Source: a bacterium
GTDB taxonomy: Bacteria; Omnitrophota; Gorgyraeia; Velamenicoccales; JABMQK01
Direction: 5' to 3'
Assembly: GCA_013203265.1 (NCBI GenBank)
Contig: JABMQK010000118.1
Coordinates: 1 to 13,498, forward strand
DNA: 13,498 nucleotides
Part shown: piece after piece, positions 5,307 to 12,804 of the stretch
How positions within the stretch are numbered: the first letter of the stretch is position 1
Layout of the letters: each line of letters starts with the position of its first letter
Made by a program: the position numbers and the translations under genes
Notes under the pieces: generated by a model
The model's input: only the letters and a program-made list of their open reading frames with translations
Databases searched by the model: none
Told to the model about the DNA's origin: nothing

Positions 5307-6587
5307 TTAGAAAGAGTCTTCTATTAGTTTAATCGAACAATATTCTCCGCACATGGTGCATACAGAAGTTTCTTCTGGCTGGGACTGTAATCTATATTCT
5401 TTTGCCTTAATTGGGTCAATAGATAATTTAATCTGTTTTTTCCAATCTCGAGACTTTCTTGCCTGTGAAATCTCTTTGTCCCACTCTGTTTGGTATTTGA
5501 TTCCTTTTGCGATATCACCAGCATGTGCTGCTATTTTGGATGCGATTAAACCCTCTTTTACATCTTCTATGGAAGGTAATTTTAAATGTTCGGATGGGGT
5601 GACATAGCATAAAAAGTCAGCACCATAATAGCTTGCCAGTGCGCCACCAATTGATGCTGAGATATGGTCGTATCCAGAAGATACATCTGTTACCAGTGGG
5701 CCAAGGACATAAAAAGGAGCCCCATGGCAGATTTGTTTTTGAAGTTTTACGTTTTTTTCTATTTGGTTAAGAGGAACGTGACCCGGGCCTTCAATTATGG
5801 TTTGAACGCCCCTTTCAAGAGCATATTTAGATAATTGACCTAGTTTTCTTAGTTCATAAAGTTGCGCTTGATCAGTAGCATCTAAGATACTTCCTGGACG
5901 AAGACCATCACCCAGGCTAAGTGTTATATCAAATTTTTTTGCAATTCTTAAGACATCGTCGAAGTATTCATAAAGAGGATTTTCTTTATCGTTGTGAATT
6001 ATCCAATTAGCCAGTATAGCTCCGCCCCTGCTGACAATTTCTATAATTCTTTTTTTATAGCGGGACATCTTTTTAATTATTTCTTGGGTGACGCCAGCAT
6101 GTATAGTAAAGAAATCTACTCCTTCTTCTGCTTGTCTTTCGATGGTTTCTAGAATATCGTCTTTAGTCATTTTTACAAACTTTTTTCTTTTATATTGTGC
6201 TTGCTGAGCAGCTTCATATATGGGAACAGTGCCAAGCGGTATGCTAGAATTAGAAATGATTTCCCTTCTTATTTTTCTTGTGTTCTTACCAACGCTTAAA
6301 TCCATTACAGTATCAGCACCATATTCAATAGAGATCTTTAGTTTTTTTAATTCGCTCTTGATATTAGAGACATCCGTCGATGCACCGATATTTACATTAA
6401 CTTTCGTACGTAATCCTTTACCAACTGCACAAGGTTTTTTAAGTTTGCTAATTTTATTCTTCAAAATTACAGTTTTACCATAGGAAATGTTTTTAAGTAG
6501 AGTATTGATATCTTGATGTTCAAGATGAGATATTTTTTTGATTAAAGTAGTGGGAATTCTTTTTCGGCTAGATTCTATAATATTCAT
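5307..6587 (-). CDS. thiC: Phosphomethylpyrimidine synthase ThiC, short form
   Basis: A 426-residue radical-SAM-type enzyme that converts aminoimidazole ribotide into HMP phosphate, the pyrimidine precursor of thiamine. Clear family blocks are IPLGTVPIYEA (116-126), TIHAGVT (161-167), GDGLRPGS (226-233), EGPGHVPLNQ (266-275), GPLVTDVSSGYDHI (296-309) and YVTPSEHL (328-335). The terminal cysteine cluster is CTMCGEYC (410-417). Its spacing is CX2CX3C, one residue shorter than the CX2CX4C known from well-studied long ThiC proteins. The length fits the short form common in anaerobes, which lacks the extra N-terminal domain. The start lies 1 nt after the thiE stop, so the genes are coupled. It is the last gene of the run, and no terminator is evident after it. 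Confidence 0.95.
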   Translation of the reverse strand: MNIIESSRKRIPTTLIKKISHLEHQDINTLLKNISYGKTVILKNKISKLKKPCAVGKGLRTKVNVNIGASTDVSNIKSELKKLKISIEYGADTVMDLSVGKNTRKIRREIISNSSIPLGTVPIYEAAQQAQYKRKKFVKMTKDDILETIERQAEEGVDFFTIHAGVTQEIIKKMSRYKKRIIEIVSRGGAILANWIIHNDKENPLYEYFDDVLRIAKKFDITLSLGDGLRPGSILDATDQAQLYELRKLGQLSKYALERGVQTIIEGPGHVPLNQIEKNVKLQKQICHGAPFYVLGPLVTDVSSGYDHISASIGGALASYYGADFLCYVTPSEHLKLPSIEDVKEGLIASKIAAHAGDIAKGIKYQTEWDKEISQARKSRDWKKQIKLSIDPIKAKEYRLQSQPEETSVCTMCGEYCSIKLIEDSF

Positions 6588-6588
6588 A

Positions 6589-7218
6589 TCAGTTTAAATA
6601 ACTTCTCAGTAGCTTTATCTTTTTACTTACGTTTTTTGTTTTATATAAAGCACTGCAAACGGCAATGCGATTTATTTTCAATGCTTTCAAGATTTTTAGC
6701 TGAGGATTATCAATGCCACCAATAAGAAAAAGAGGAATTTTGATAGTTTTCTTAAGAAGATTTATTTTTTTTATTCCAATAGCCTTATATTGTTTCTTTG
6801 TAGGAGTTTTATATATTGGCCCAAAACCAATATAATCTGCACCGTCTCTTTGTGCAAGCTTGGCTTGTTTAGTGTTATGACAAGAAATTCCAATTATCTT
6901 ATCTTTTCCTAAGATCTTTCTTGCAGATTTCAAAGATAAGTCCTTCTGTCCCAGATGCACACCGTCAGAATTAGATAATATGCATATTTCGAGATAATCA
7001 TTTATTATAAAAAGGGCCCTATTTTTTATGATTTTTTTTATAAGGAGAGCTTTTTTAAAAATCTCTTTCCAGTCAGAATCTTTATCTCTGAGCTGGATGA
7101 TTTTTATTTTATTTTTTAGGAATCCTTTTATGAGCTTAGATATATTTCTTTTACGGCAAGTTCCTATATCTAATATCGCATAGATGTCCGAGTTTTTTAA
7201 CGCATTCCTTTTCGACAT
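6589..7218 (-). CDS. thiE: Thiamine phosphate synthase ThiE
   Basis: A 209-residue TIM-barrel enzyme that joins HMP diphosphate and thiazole phosphate into thiamine phosphate. Family motifs in order: QLRDKD (42-47), INDY (72-75), DGVHLGQ (85-91), GISCH (110-114), GFGPIYKTPTK (131-141) and IPLFLIGGI (161-169). The barrel begins at about residue 12, so the ATG at 7218 gives only a short leader. That start lies 68 bp inside the end of thiD2, in another frame and without a good ribosome binding site. ThiD2-ThiE fusions are known. Here a one-base loss in the A6 run (T6 on the + strand, 7193-7198) would join the two reading frames just before the barrel. Separate translation remains possible. Confidence 0.93.
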   Translation of the reverse strand: MSKRNALKNSDIYAILDIGTCRKRNISKLIKGFLKNKIKIIQLRDKDSDWKEIFKKALLIKKIIKNRALFIINDYLEICILSNSDGVHLGQKDLSLKSARKILGKDKIIGISCHNTKQAKLAQRDGADYIGFGPIYKTPTKKQYKAIGIKKINLLKKTIKIPLFLIGGIDNPQLKILKALKINRIAVCSALYKTKNVSKKIKLLRSYLN

Positions 7219-7612
7219 TGTAGAACCTGAATCTTAAATTCTGAAATTTTCTTGAAGCATTGATATCGAAGATATAAAATAACTCTTCTAATACCCTTAT
7301 CGCCTCTTTTACGCGTTGACAATTAGCAAGTAAGATATCATAAATATTTTGTTTAGTATTTTTTGTTTTTATTCTTTTTCCTACATCCGATTGACTGTTA
7401 CGATATTTAATAATTTCACATTCCCTAACCTTAGAATCTTTCAGTATCTTAGAGATATCATGCCTTATTTTTTTCAATTTCGATGTATTAGTTTTATCAT
7501 TAATGATTAGTCGCATTACATCTTCGCAGACTCTCATTCCTTCTTTCGCCCGATTAATATTTGCATCAATTATTCTTAAAATACTGCCTCTGAGGTACAT
7601 TTTATTTTTCAT
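7151..7612 (-). CDS. thiD2: ThiD2-family HMP-phosphate kinase
   Basis: A 153-residue protein of the ThiD2 family, often found fused to ThiE. The family is reported to phosphorylate HMP phosphate only, unlike bifunctional ThiD, so it would link ThiC to ThiE. Signature segments are RIIDANINRAKEGMRVCEDV (13-32), RHDI (50-53), SQSDVG (73-78), ANCQRVKEAIRVLEE (96-110) and LRFRFYNVEK (126-135). The start at 7612 overlaps the rfaE2 end by 11 bp; a second in-frame ATG at 7600 lies just past the rfaE2 stop and is a good alternative. The last 22 residues overlap thiE and are probably not part of the fold, consistent with a recently split fusion. Confidence 0.85.
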   Translation of the reverse strand: MKNKMYLRGSILRIIDANINRAKEGMRVCEDVMRLIINDKTNTSKLKKIRHDISKILKDSKVRECEIIKYRNSQSDVGKRIKTKNTKQNIYDILLANCQRVKEAIRVLEELFYIFDINASRKFQNLRFRFYNVEKECVKKLGHLCDIRYRNLP

Positions 7613-8084
7613 ACGGAGACATTTTTCTTATTATGTTTGTAGTAGAATATCCTTTTTTAAATCGAATCGTGGTTACTTTGCCACCACGACTTTTTACAAA
7701 ATCAGCTCCAACTATTTCTTTATTCTTCCAATCAGCTCCTTTTACAAGCACATTAGGACAGATTTTCTTTATTAGATTTAGTGGTGTCTTCTGACTAAAA
7801 GAGCAGATATAGTCCACACATTCAAGGTTGGCGAGAATTTTCATCCTGTCCCTTAACGGATTGATAGGTCTTTTTGATCCTTTAATAGATCTTACGGAAG
7901 CGTCAGAATTGACTCCGATAACGAGCAGGTCTCCAAGTGTTTTCGCCTTTTTTAGATAGGAGATATGTCCGAGGTGAAGGATATCAAAACAGCCATTTGT
8001 AAAGACTATTCTTTTCCTTCTTTTTTTCAGAGAGGATATTATTTCTATCAATCTATTTATAGAGAAGATTTTATTCTGAAGCAT
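7602..8084 (-). CDS. rfaE2: Heptose 1-phosphate adenylyltransferase (RfaE2, HldE C-terminal type)
   Basis: A 160-residue cytidylyltransferase-fold enzyme that transfers AMP to D-glycero-beta-D-manno-heptose 1-phosphate to form ADP-heptose, the sugar donor for the LPS inner core or related glycans. The nucleotide-binding signature is FTNGCFDILHLGH (28-40) with HxGH at 37-40. Further motifs are GVNSDASV (57-64), RPINPLRDR (72-80), VKGADW (114-119) and GYSTTNII (145-152). The protein covers only the adenylyltransferase half of HldE; the kinase half (HldA/RfaE1) is not in this window. The ATG lies 6 nt after the gmhA stop, without an obvious Shine-Dalgarno sequence. Confidence 0.92.
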   Translation of the reverse strand: MLQNKIFSINRLIEIISSLKKRRKRIVFTNGCFDILHLGHISYLKKAKTLGDLLVIGVNSDASVRSIKGSKRPINPLRDRMKILANLECVDYICSFSQKTPLNLIKKICPNVLVKGADWKNKEIVGADFVKSRGGKVTTIRFKKGYSTTNIIRKMSPYEK

Positions 8085-8090
8085 CTATTT

Positions 8091-8657
8091 TTAGCACAGG
8101 GTATCTTCTATAAGTTCGCAAATCACATGTCCGATACAAATATGCGCCTCTTGAATGCGTGCGGTATCACTGCTAGGAACAATGAAGGATAAATCGCAGG
8201 ATTTCGCAAATTCCTTACCACTCTCTCCTGTAAGAGCAATTGTTTTTATTCCCATCTCTTTAGCTTTTTTTATTGCTTCAATAATATTTTTTGACTTTCC
8301 GCTAGTTGAGATAGCTATTAACAAATCATTTTCTTCAGCTAACGATTCAAGTTGTCGCGCAAAAATTTTATCATATCCATAATCATTTCCTATAGCTGTA
8401 ATCATTGATGTGTTAGTGGTAAGCGCTATCGCAGGTAGAGATTTTCTATTTTTTTTGAATCTTACTACGAGTTCAGCAGCGAGATGCTGGCTGTCAGCAG
8501 CGCTTCCACCATTTCCGCAAAAGATAATCTTACTACCACTTTTTAGTGTTTCGATGAATAGGTTGGTTATGCATTGGATATCCTTCAGGCAGGTTAAAAT
8601 AATCTCCTGCTTTACAGATATTGATCCTTCAATTAATTTTTTTATTTTTTCTTCCAT
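8091..8657 (-). CDS. gmhA: Sedoheptulose 7-phosphate isomerase GmhA
   Basis: A 188-residue SIS-domain isomerase for the first step of ADP-heptose synthesis, sedoheptulose 7-phosphate to D-glycero-D-manno-heptose 7-phosphate. The sugar-phosphate binding segment is CGNGGSAADSQHLAAEL (47-63), followed by STSGKS (117-122) and RIQEAHICIGH (167-177), which carry residues of the GmhA active site. I chose the ATG at 8657 because AGGA lies six bases before it. The in-frame ATG at 8663 would abut the AGGA directly, leaving no spacing. The gene starts 12 nt after the pfkA stop. Together with rfaE2 it indicates heptose activation and hence, most likely, an outer membrane or heptose-bearing surface glycan. 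Confidence 0.94.
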   Translation of the reverse strand: MEEKIKKLIEGSISVKQEIILTCLKDIQCITNLFIETLKSGSKIIFCGNGGSAADSQHLAAELVVRFKKNRKSLPAIALTTNTSMITAIGNDYGYDKIFARQLESLAEENDLLIAISTSGKSKNIIEAIKKAKEMGIKTIALTGESGKEFAKSCDLSFIVPSSDTARIQEAHICIGHVICELIEDTLC

Positions 8658-8669
8658 AGTCATTCCTGA

Positions 8670-9884
8670 TTACATATACCTTTCAGGGACTTCTTTAATT
8701 TCCTTTAATTCTGGAGAATAAGCCTCTTTTTTTCTACCGAAACATATACCGAGTGATTCATGTAGAGCTACTTGGTTCACATCTACGAGCTTCTGTTTTA
8801 TAGCATCTTCTGTTTTTAAATAGCGTACTTGTTTACCTACGACACCTACAATAGTAACACCTGATATTCCTTTTTTGAGCAGAATGACTCCTGCGGCTCC
8901 ACCCTCTATTCCAAAGTTTGCATCATAAGCTGAGCTGTGTCCGCATCGAACCAGGTGGCCAGGAGTAACATATCGCGCTTCAGGGATTTGGTATATGCCT
9001 TCTACAAATATATGGGATTTCTTCATGAATTTTTTTATTTGAGGGTCAGCTTTTAATTTTTTAGTGATTCCTTGAGATACATATTTTCCTGCTCCAGCAA
9101 GTTTTTTATGTCCGAAAGCGTCAACTCCAGCACTTTCATCAACAATTTCTTTCCCGCTAACATCCTTTATGCCTTCCGCTACCACAATTATATAGTAACC
9201 TGATTTTGTTTCACTGTTGTTTGCTCTTTGCATATAGGTTATTTTCACATGCTCGTAAAGAATATTGAAATCTACGGGTATTTCAGGAATAAGTATAGAA
9301 TCCGCACCACCAGCGATTCCACCGCGTAGTGCTGTATGCCCCGCGTATCTTCCAAAAACCTCGATAACTATTATTCTGTTGTGCGTTGAGGCTGTTGTTT
9401 TGAGGTCATTAACAAAACTTGAGATTCTGTTTATTGTTGAATCTCCTCCTACTGAATAGGTCTGGAGATCGAGATCCATTGTTTTAGGTATATGGACGCA
9501 AGGAATATTATTCTTATAGAGGTCGACGATTACGTTACCAGTGTCGTCTCCTCCACTTATGAGCAACGCATCTAAATTAAATTTTTTAAGCCCATTTTTT
9601 ATGCGATCATATTTTTTTTCGTCAGTTATCTTTTTTATCTTTACGCGTGAATTGCCTGCTTTGGAACCAGCAAGGTTAACATTTATTAAATCAGCTCGTT
9701 TGGGAGTAAGTTGAACAAGTTTATCAAAATCAATCAAATTATATAAGCCCGCATAACCATTTGGTATGATATAGCTTTCTATACCTAGGCTACTAGCCAT
9801 ATTCCCAGCGCCTTTCACAACGGCATTCAATCCTCCGCAATCGCCACCACTTGTAATTATGCCTATTTTTTTAATATTTGCCAT
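8670..9884 (-). CDS. pfkA: 6-phosphofructokinase with PPi-type active-site residues
   Basis: A 404-residue group-A phosphofructokinase. N-terminal GIITSGGDCGGLNAV (8-22) and FGRYAGH (177-183) are typical. At the two positions that separate ATP- from PPi-dependent enzymes, this protein has GGDD (111-114; GGDG in E. coli PfkA) and PKTMD (133-137; PGTID in E. coli). Asp and Lys there are the PPi-type combination, so a reversible diphosphate-dependent enzyme is likely. The usual Asn between the catalytic aspartates (DND) is Leu here (DLD, 137-139). GGGAGGA four bases before the ATG is a strong ribosome binding site. gmhA follows 6 nt downstream of the pfkA stop. Some PPi-dependent relatives act on sedoheptulose phosphates, so a link to the heptose pathway is conceivable but unproven. 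Confidence 0.9.
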   Translation of the reverse strand: MANIKKIGIITSGGDCGGLNAVVKGAGNMASSLGIESYIIPNGYAGLYNLIDFDKLVQLTPKRADLINVNLAGSKAGNSRVKIKKITDEKKYDRIKNGLKKFNLDALLISGGDDTGNVIVDLYKNNIPCVHIPKTMDLDLQTYSVGGDSTINRISSFVNDLKTTASTHNRIIVIEVFGRYAGHTALRGGIAGGADSILIPEIPVDFNILYEHVKITYMQRANNSETKSGYYIIVVAEGIKDVSGKEIVDESAGVDAFGHKKLAGAGKYVSQGITKKLKADPQIKKFMKKSHIFVEGIYQIPEARYVTPGHLVRCGHSSAYDANFGIEGGAAGVILLKKGISGVTIVGVVGKQVRYLKTEDAIKQKLVDVNQVALHESLGICFGRKKEAYSPELKEIKEVPERYM

Positions 9885-9907
9885 TTTTTCCTCCCATTGG
9901 CCATATA

Positions 9908-9916
9908 ATTATCACA
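9908..9916 (-). promoter_or_regulatory. Possible extended -10 promoter of the pfkA-thiC operon
   Basis: TGTGATAAT on the minus strand fits an extended -10 (TGn followed by GATAAT, five of six consensus bases). It lies 24 nt before the pfkA start codon in the 69-bp gap after amaP. No convincing -35 box is present. Read-through from the amaP operon is an alternative. Confidence 0.3.
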
Positions 9917-9953
9917 GTATTTATTTTTTTAAGAAAGCTTTCCCCTTTTTAGT

Positions 9954-10556
9954 TTATATCCTTGGATAAGGTATTTTAACTTCCGGTTCTTCAGCAATTA
10001 CTTCTTCTTTTCTTTTTATTTTTTCCTGTTGAGCGAATATTTTTGCAACGTGGATTCTTACAACAATTTGTTCATCAATTCCGAAGATTTCCTGTATTCT
10101 GTTTTTTACTGTTTCCTGTAACTGAGCTGTAAATTCAGGAATATTAATTTCAGATTTTAAAGTCAATCTGATATTTACTTGTATGCCCCGTTTTTTAGTA
10201 GCTATAACATTTGGTCTGAGTTCTTTTATTTGAGGCAGTTCCTGGCCTATTTTACGTAAAAGGTCTTCCACGGCGAAGAGAGTAATTGTTACTTGACCGG
10301 AAGGGTTATTAAACGCGATAGTCTTTTCTCGTTGGCGTCTAGCAGAAGTAATTTGAGCAAATAAAAGCGCAAGAAGTATAAAGAGTACTCCACTTGCCGC
10401 TAAAACGATTCTCGCATTAATGTCATTACTTATTTCATTCAATTGGAATACGATGTCGTTTAGATCAACCAAATTAAGAGAAAAGCTTAGTATCACAGCA
10501 CCCAAAAAAGCAGAAACTAATATATAAAAGATAATAATAGCGTTATATATTTTCAT
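9954..10556 (-). CDS. amaP: Alkaline shock response membrane anchor protein AmaP
   Basis: A 200-residue membrane protein with two hydrophobic segments at about 7-29 and 49-69 and a short polar connector. A basic stretch (SARRQREK, 71-78) follows, then a soluble domain at about 80-175 with the two-strand pattern of Asp23-like proteins: VTITLFAVEDLLRKI (89-103), GIQVNIRLTL (123-132) and VKNRIQEIFGI (149-159). In Gram-positive bacteria AmaP anchors Asp23 to the membrane in an envelope stress response. The gene directly follows an Asp23-family gene with an 11-bp gap, and a G-rich GGGGGTGG ribosome binding site precedes its ATG. The C-terminal 25 residues are charged and Glu/Lys-rich. Confidence 0.82.
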   Translation of the reverse strand: MKIYNAIIIFYILVSAFLGAVILSFSLNLVDLNDIVFQLNEISNDINARIVLAASGVLFILLALLFAQITSARRQREKTIAFNNPSGQVTITLFAVEDLLRKIGQELPQIKELRPNVIATKKRGIQVNIRLTLKSEINIPEFTAQLQETVKNRIQEIFGIDEQIVVRIHVAKIFAQQEKIKRKEEVIAEEPEVKIPYPRI

Positions 10557-10567
10557 TACACCACCCC

Positions 10568-10930
10568 CTATTTTTCTGTATTGGCCTTTTCTATTTTTTG
10601 AATTTTCACATTCACCTCTTTTATATTAATATTCGTTGCGTTTTCAACCGATAATTTTACATTGTCTTGAACCTTTGAAGCGATTTCTGGAATGTTGTAA
10701 CCATATTTTACTACGATGGGAACAGTTATTATAGCTTCGCTATCTTTGTCAAATTCTATTTTGACAGCAACATTATCTTTTTTGCCTAGAAGCTCAAAAA
10801 GAAAAGTTTTTAAATTGCCACCAATTTTTATAATACCTGGTATCTGCATAGTTGCCTCTATGGCGATAGAAGCAATAACTCTGTGATGAATTTTAATTTC
10901 TCCTAATTCGGTCTTTGTATTTTCGCTCAT
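10568..10930 (-). CDS. Asp23/Gls24 family envelope stress protein
   Basis: A 120-residue protein of the Asp23 (DUF322) family. The family opening G-x-I-x-I-HHRVIASIAIEA (10-26) is followed by IPGIIKIGG (30-38), then alternating strands such as NVAVKIEFD and AIITVPIVVKYGYNIPEIA, and a final NINIKEVNVKIQKI. Proteins of this family are abundant in stressed Gram-positive cells and are tied to the membrane by AmaP, encoded next. The ribosome binding site GAGGAA is formed by the last codons of accC, whose stop is 3 nt before this start. Its occurrence next to heptose genes in a likely diderm is uncommon in the textbook picture of the family. Confidence 0.85.
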   Translation of the reverse strand: MSENTKTELGEIKIHHRVIASIAIEATMQIPGIIKIGGNLKTFLFELLGKKDNVAVKIEFDKDSEAIITVPIVVKYGYNIPEIASKVQDNVKLSVENATNINIKEVNVKIQKIEKANTEK

Positions 10931-10933
10931 GGT

Positions 10934-12292
10934 TTATTCCTCGGTTTCTTTTTCGTTTAAAAAGTTGTCTACGAAATGAGTAGAGAATTTACCGTCTTTA
11001 AATGATTGGTTGTCTAATACCTGTTTGTGAAAAGAGATGGTAGTTTTTATCGGTTCAATTACAAACTCTTCAAGGGCCCTTTTCATAGAATTTATCGCCT
11101 CTTTCCTATTCTTGCCATGGGCAATTAATTTGGCAAGCAGAGAGTCATAGTAGGGACTTATGGTGAAGCCTTGATAGATATGAGTATCGATTCTTACATT
11201 TGGCCCACCTGGTATATTTAATGATTCTATCTTGCCGGGAGAAGGTGCAAAGTTATTTTGAGGATCTTCAGCATTTATTCTACATTCTATGGCATGGCCA
11301 TTGAATTTTACATCATCCTGTTGGAAAGATAATTTTGCACCAGCGGATATCTTTATTTGTTCCTTAATAATATCTATACCGGTGACCATTTCTGAAACAG
11401 GGTGCTCAACTTGTACCCGTGTATTCATTTCCATAAAATAAAAATTACCATTTTTATCTAATAGAAATTCTATGGTGCCGATATTGCGATAATTTACTGC
11501 TTTTGCTCCACGAATAGCCATCTCTCCCATTTTTTTTCTCAATTTATGGTCTACAGCCGGGGAGGGTGATTCTTCAAGGAGTTTTTGGTGTCTTCTTTGA
11601 ATGCTGCAATCTCTTTCTCTAAGATGCACTATCCTTCCGTAGTTATCAGCAATAATCTGGAATTCTATATGTCTGGGTTCGTCAATATACTTTTCAATAT
11701 AGACATCTGGATTTCCGAAGCTTGCCTCTGCTTCTGCTTGGGCGGTCATAAGCGCACTGATTAGGCGTACATCGTTATGGCAAACACGCATTCCCTTCCC
11801 CCCACCACCAGCAACAGCTTTGATTATTACAGGATATTTTACTCTATGCGCTATCCGTAGGGCTTCTTCTTTTGATTTGATTATAGTTGTACTTCCCGGA
11901 GTGATTGGTAGGCCTGCTTTTCGCATATTTTCTCTTGCCGCCATTTTATCACCCATTAATCGAATAGATGCAGGTGTTGGTCCAAGAAATTTAATTTGGC
12001 ACGACTCACATATTTCAGCAAAATGTGCATTTTCTGCCAAAAATCCATAACCTGGATGAATAGCCTCAACATCAGTTATTTCAGCAGCACTAATAATAGC
12101 AGGTATATTTAAATAACTATTTGTAGCTGGTCCTGAACCGATACAGACAGCCTCGTCAGCCATTCTTACATGTAGAGAATCCTTATCTGCCTCAGAGTAT
12201 ACAGACACGGTGCGTATATTTAGCTCTTTGCATGCACGAATAATTCGTAGTGCTATTTCACCTCTGTTTGCAATTAGAATTTTAGAAAACAT
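10934..12292 (-). CDS. accC: Acetyl-CoA carboxylase biotin carboxylase subunit
   Basis: A 452-residue ATP-grasp enzyme that carboxylates biotin on BCCP, the first half-reaction of malonyl-CoA synthesis. Motifs fall at nearly the same numbers as in E. coli AccC: KILIANRGEIA (4-14), HPGYGFLAEN (79-88), the glycine-rich loop GGGGKG (162-167), ERDCSIQRRHQK (226-237), EMN (288-290) and TRVQVEH (291-297), with Arg292 and Glu296 in the active site. The length is normal and nothing appears missing. It follows accB by 12 bp. The accA and accD carboxyltransferase genes are not in the window. Confidence 0.97.
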   Translation of the reverse strand: MFSKILIANRGEIALRIIRACKELNIRTVSVYSEADKDSLHVRMADEAVCIGSGPATNSYLNIPAIISAAEITDVEAIHPGYGFLAENAHFAEICESCQIKFLGPTPASIRLMGDKMAARENMRKAGLPITPGSTTIIKSKEEALRIAHRVKYPVIIKAVAGGGGKGMRVCHNDVRLISALMTAQAEAEASFGNPDVYIEKYIDEPRHIEFQIIADNYGRIVHLRERDCSIQRRHQKLLEESPSPAVDHKLRKKMGEMAIRGAKAVNYRNIGTIEFLLDKNGNFYFMEMNTRVQVEHPVSEMVTGIDIIKEQIKISAGAKLSFQQDDVKFNGHAIECRINAEDPQNNFAPSPGKIESLNIPGGPNVRIDTHIYQGFTISPYYDSLLAKLIAHGKNRKEAINSMKRALEEFVIEPIKTTISFHKQVLDNQSFKDGKFSTHFVDNFLNEKETEE

Positions 12293-12304
12293 TTTTTAAG
12301 GTCT

Positions 12305-12763
12305 TTATGCTGATTCAATTAGAAATAGGGGTTGCCCAAATTCAACTGGTTGTCCGTTTTCGATTAAGACTTCAACAATCTTTCCTTTAACTTCAGATTT
12401 TATTTCATTCATTAATTTCATAGCCTCTATAATACAGACTACTTGGCCTTCTTCAGTATCTTGACCTACTTCGACAAAAGGTGGAGATTCTGGAGATGGT
12501 GATCTATAAAAAGTGCCGACCATAGGAGCTTTTATTTCGATAAGATTTTTTGCTTGTTTTTCTTTCTTGCTTTCGGTTTGAGCCGATTCCTGATTTACGC
12601 TAAATTGAGGAATAGTTACAATCTGTGAAGGGTTTAAGCCTTTTTCAGTCTCAGGTGATTCTTTTTTTAAGCGTATGCGCATACCTTCTTTTTCTATTTC
12701 TAATTCAAGCAGTTTATTTTCATTCATCAATGTTATCATTTCTTTAATCTCTTTGATATTCAT
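12305..12763 (-). CDS. accB: Biotin carboxyl carrier protein of acetyl-CoA carboxylase
   Basis: A 152-residue BCCP. A charged N-terminal segment (MNIKEIKEMI, 1-10) is followed by a Pro/Glu/Lys linker and a C-terminal biotinyl domain from about 76. The biotin acceptor is Lys116 in EAMKLMNEI (113-121), and APMVGTFYRSP (79-89) marks the domain start. I chose the ATG at 12763: AAGGAG lies six bases before it. A TTG at 12778 is in frame, but it overlaps that ribosome binding site and would add five residues. The gene lies 41 bp after efp and leads directly to accC. Confidence 0.95.
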   Translation of the reverse strand: MNIKEIKEMITLMNENKLLELEIEKEGMRIRLKKESPETEKGLNPSQIVTIPQFSVNQESAQTESKKEKQAKNLIEIKAPMVGTFYRSPSPESPPFVEVGQDTEEGQVVCIIEAMKLMNEIKSEVKGKIVEVLIENGQPVEFGQPLFLIESA

Positions 12764-12804
12764 CTTTTTCTCCTTCAAGAAGTCTCGAACATCTTCGAGA
12801 CAAA

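Noticed and set aside
9885..9953. Terminator between amaP and pfkA based on the GAAAGCTTTC palindrome
   Set aside because: The palindrome has no loop, and a run of A rather than T follows it on the transcribed strand.
12764..12778. TTG start for accB at 12778
   Set aside because: The TTG overlaps the AAGGAG ribosome binding site that is ideally placed for the ATG at 12763.
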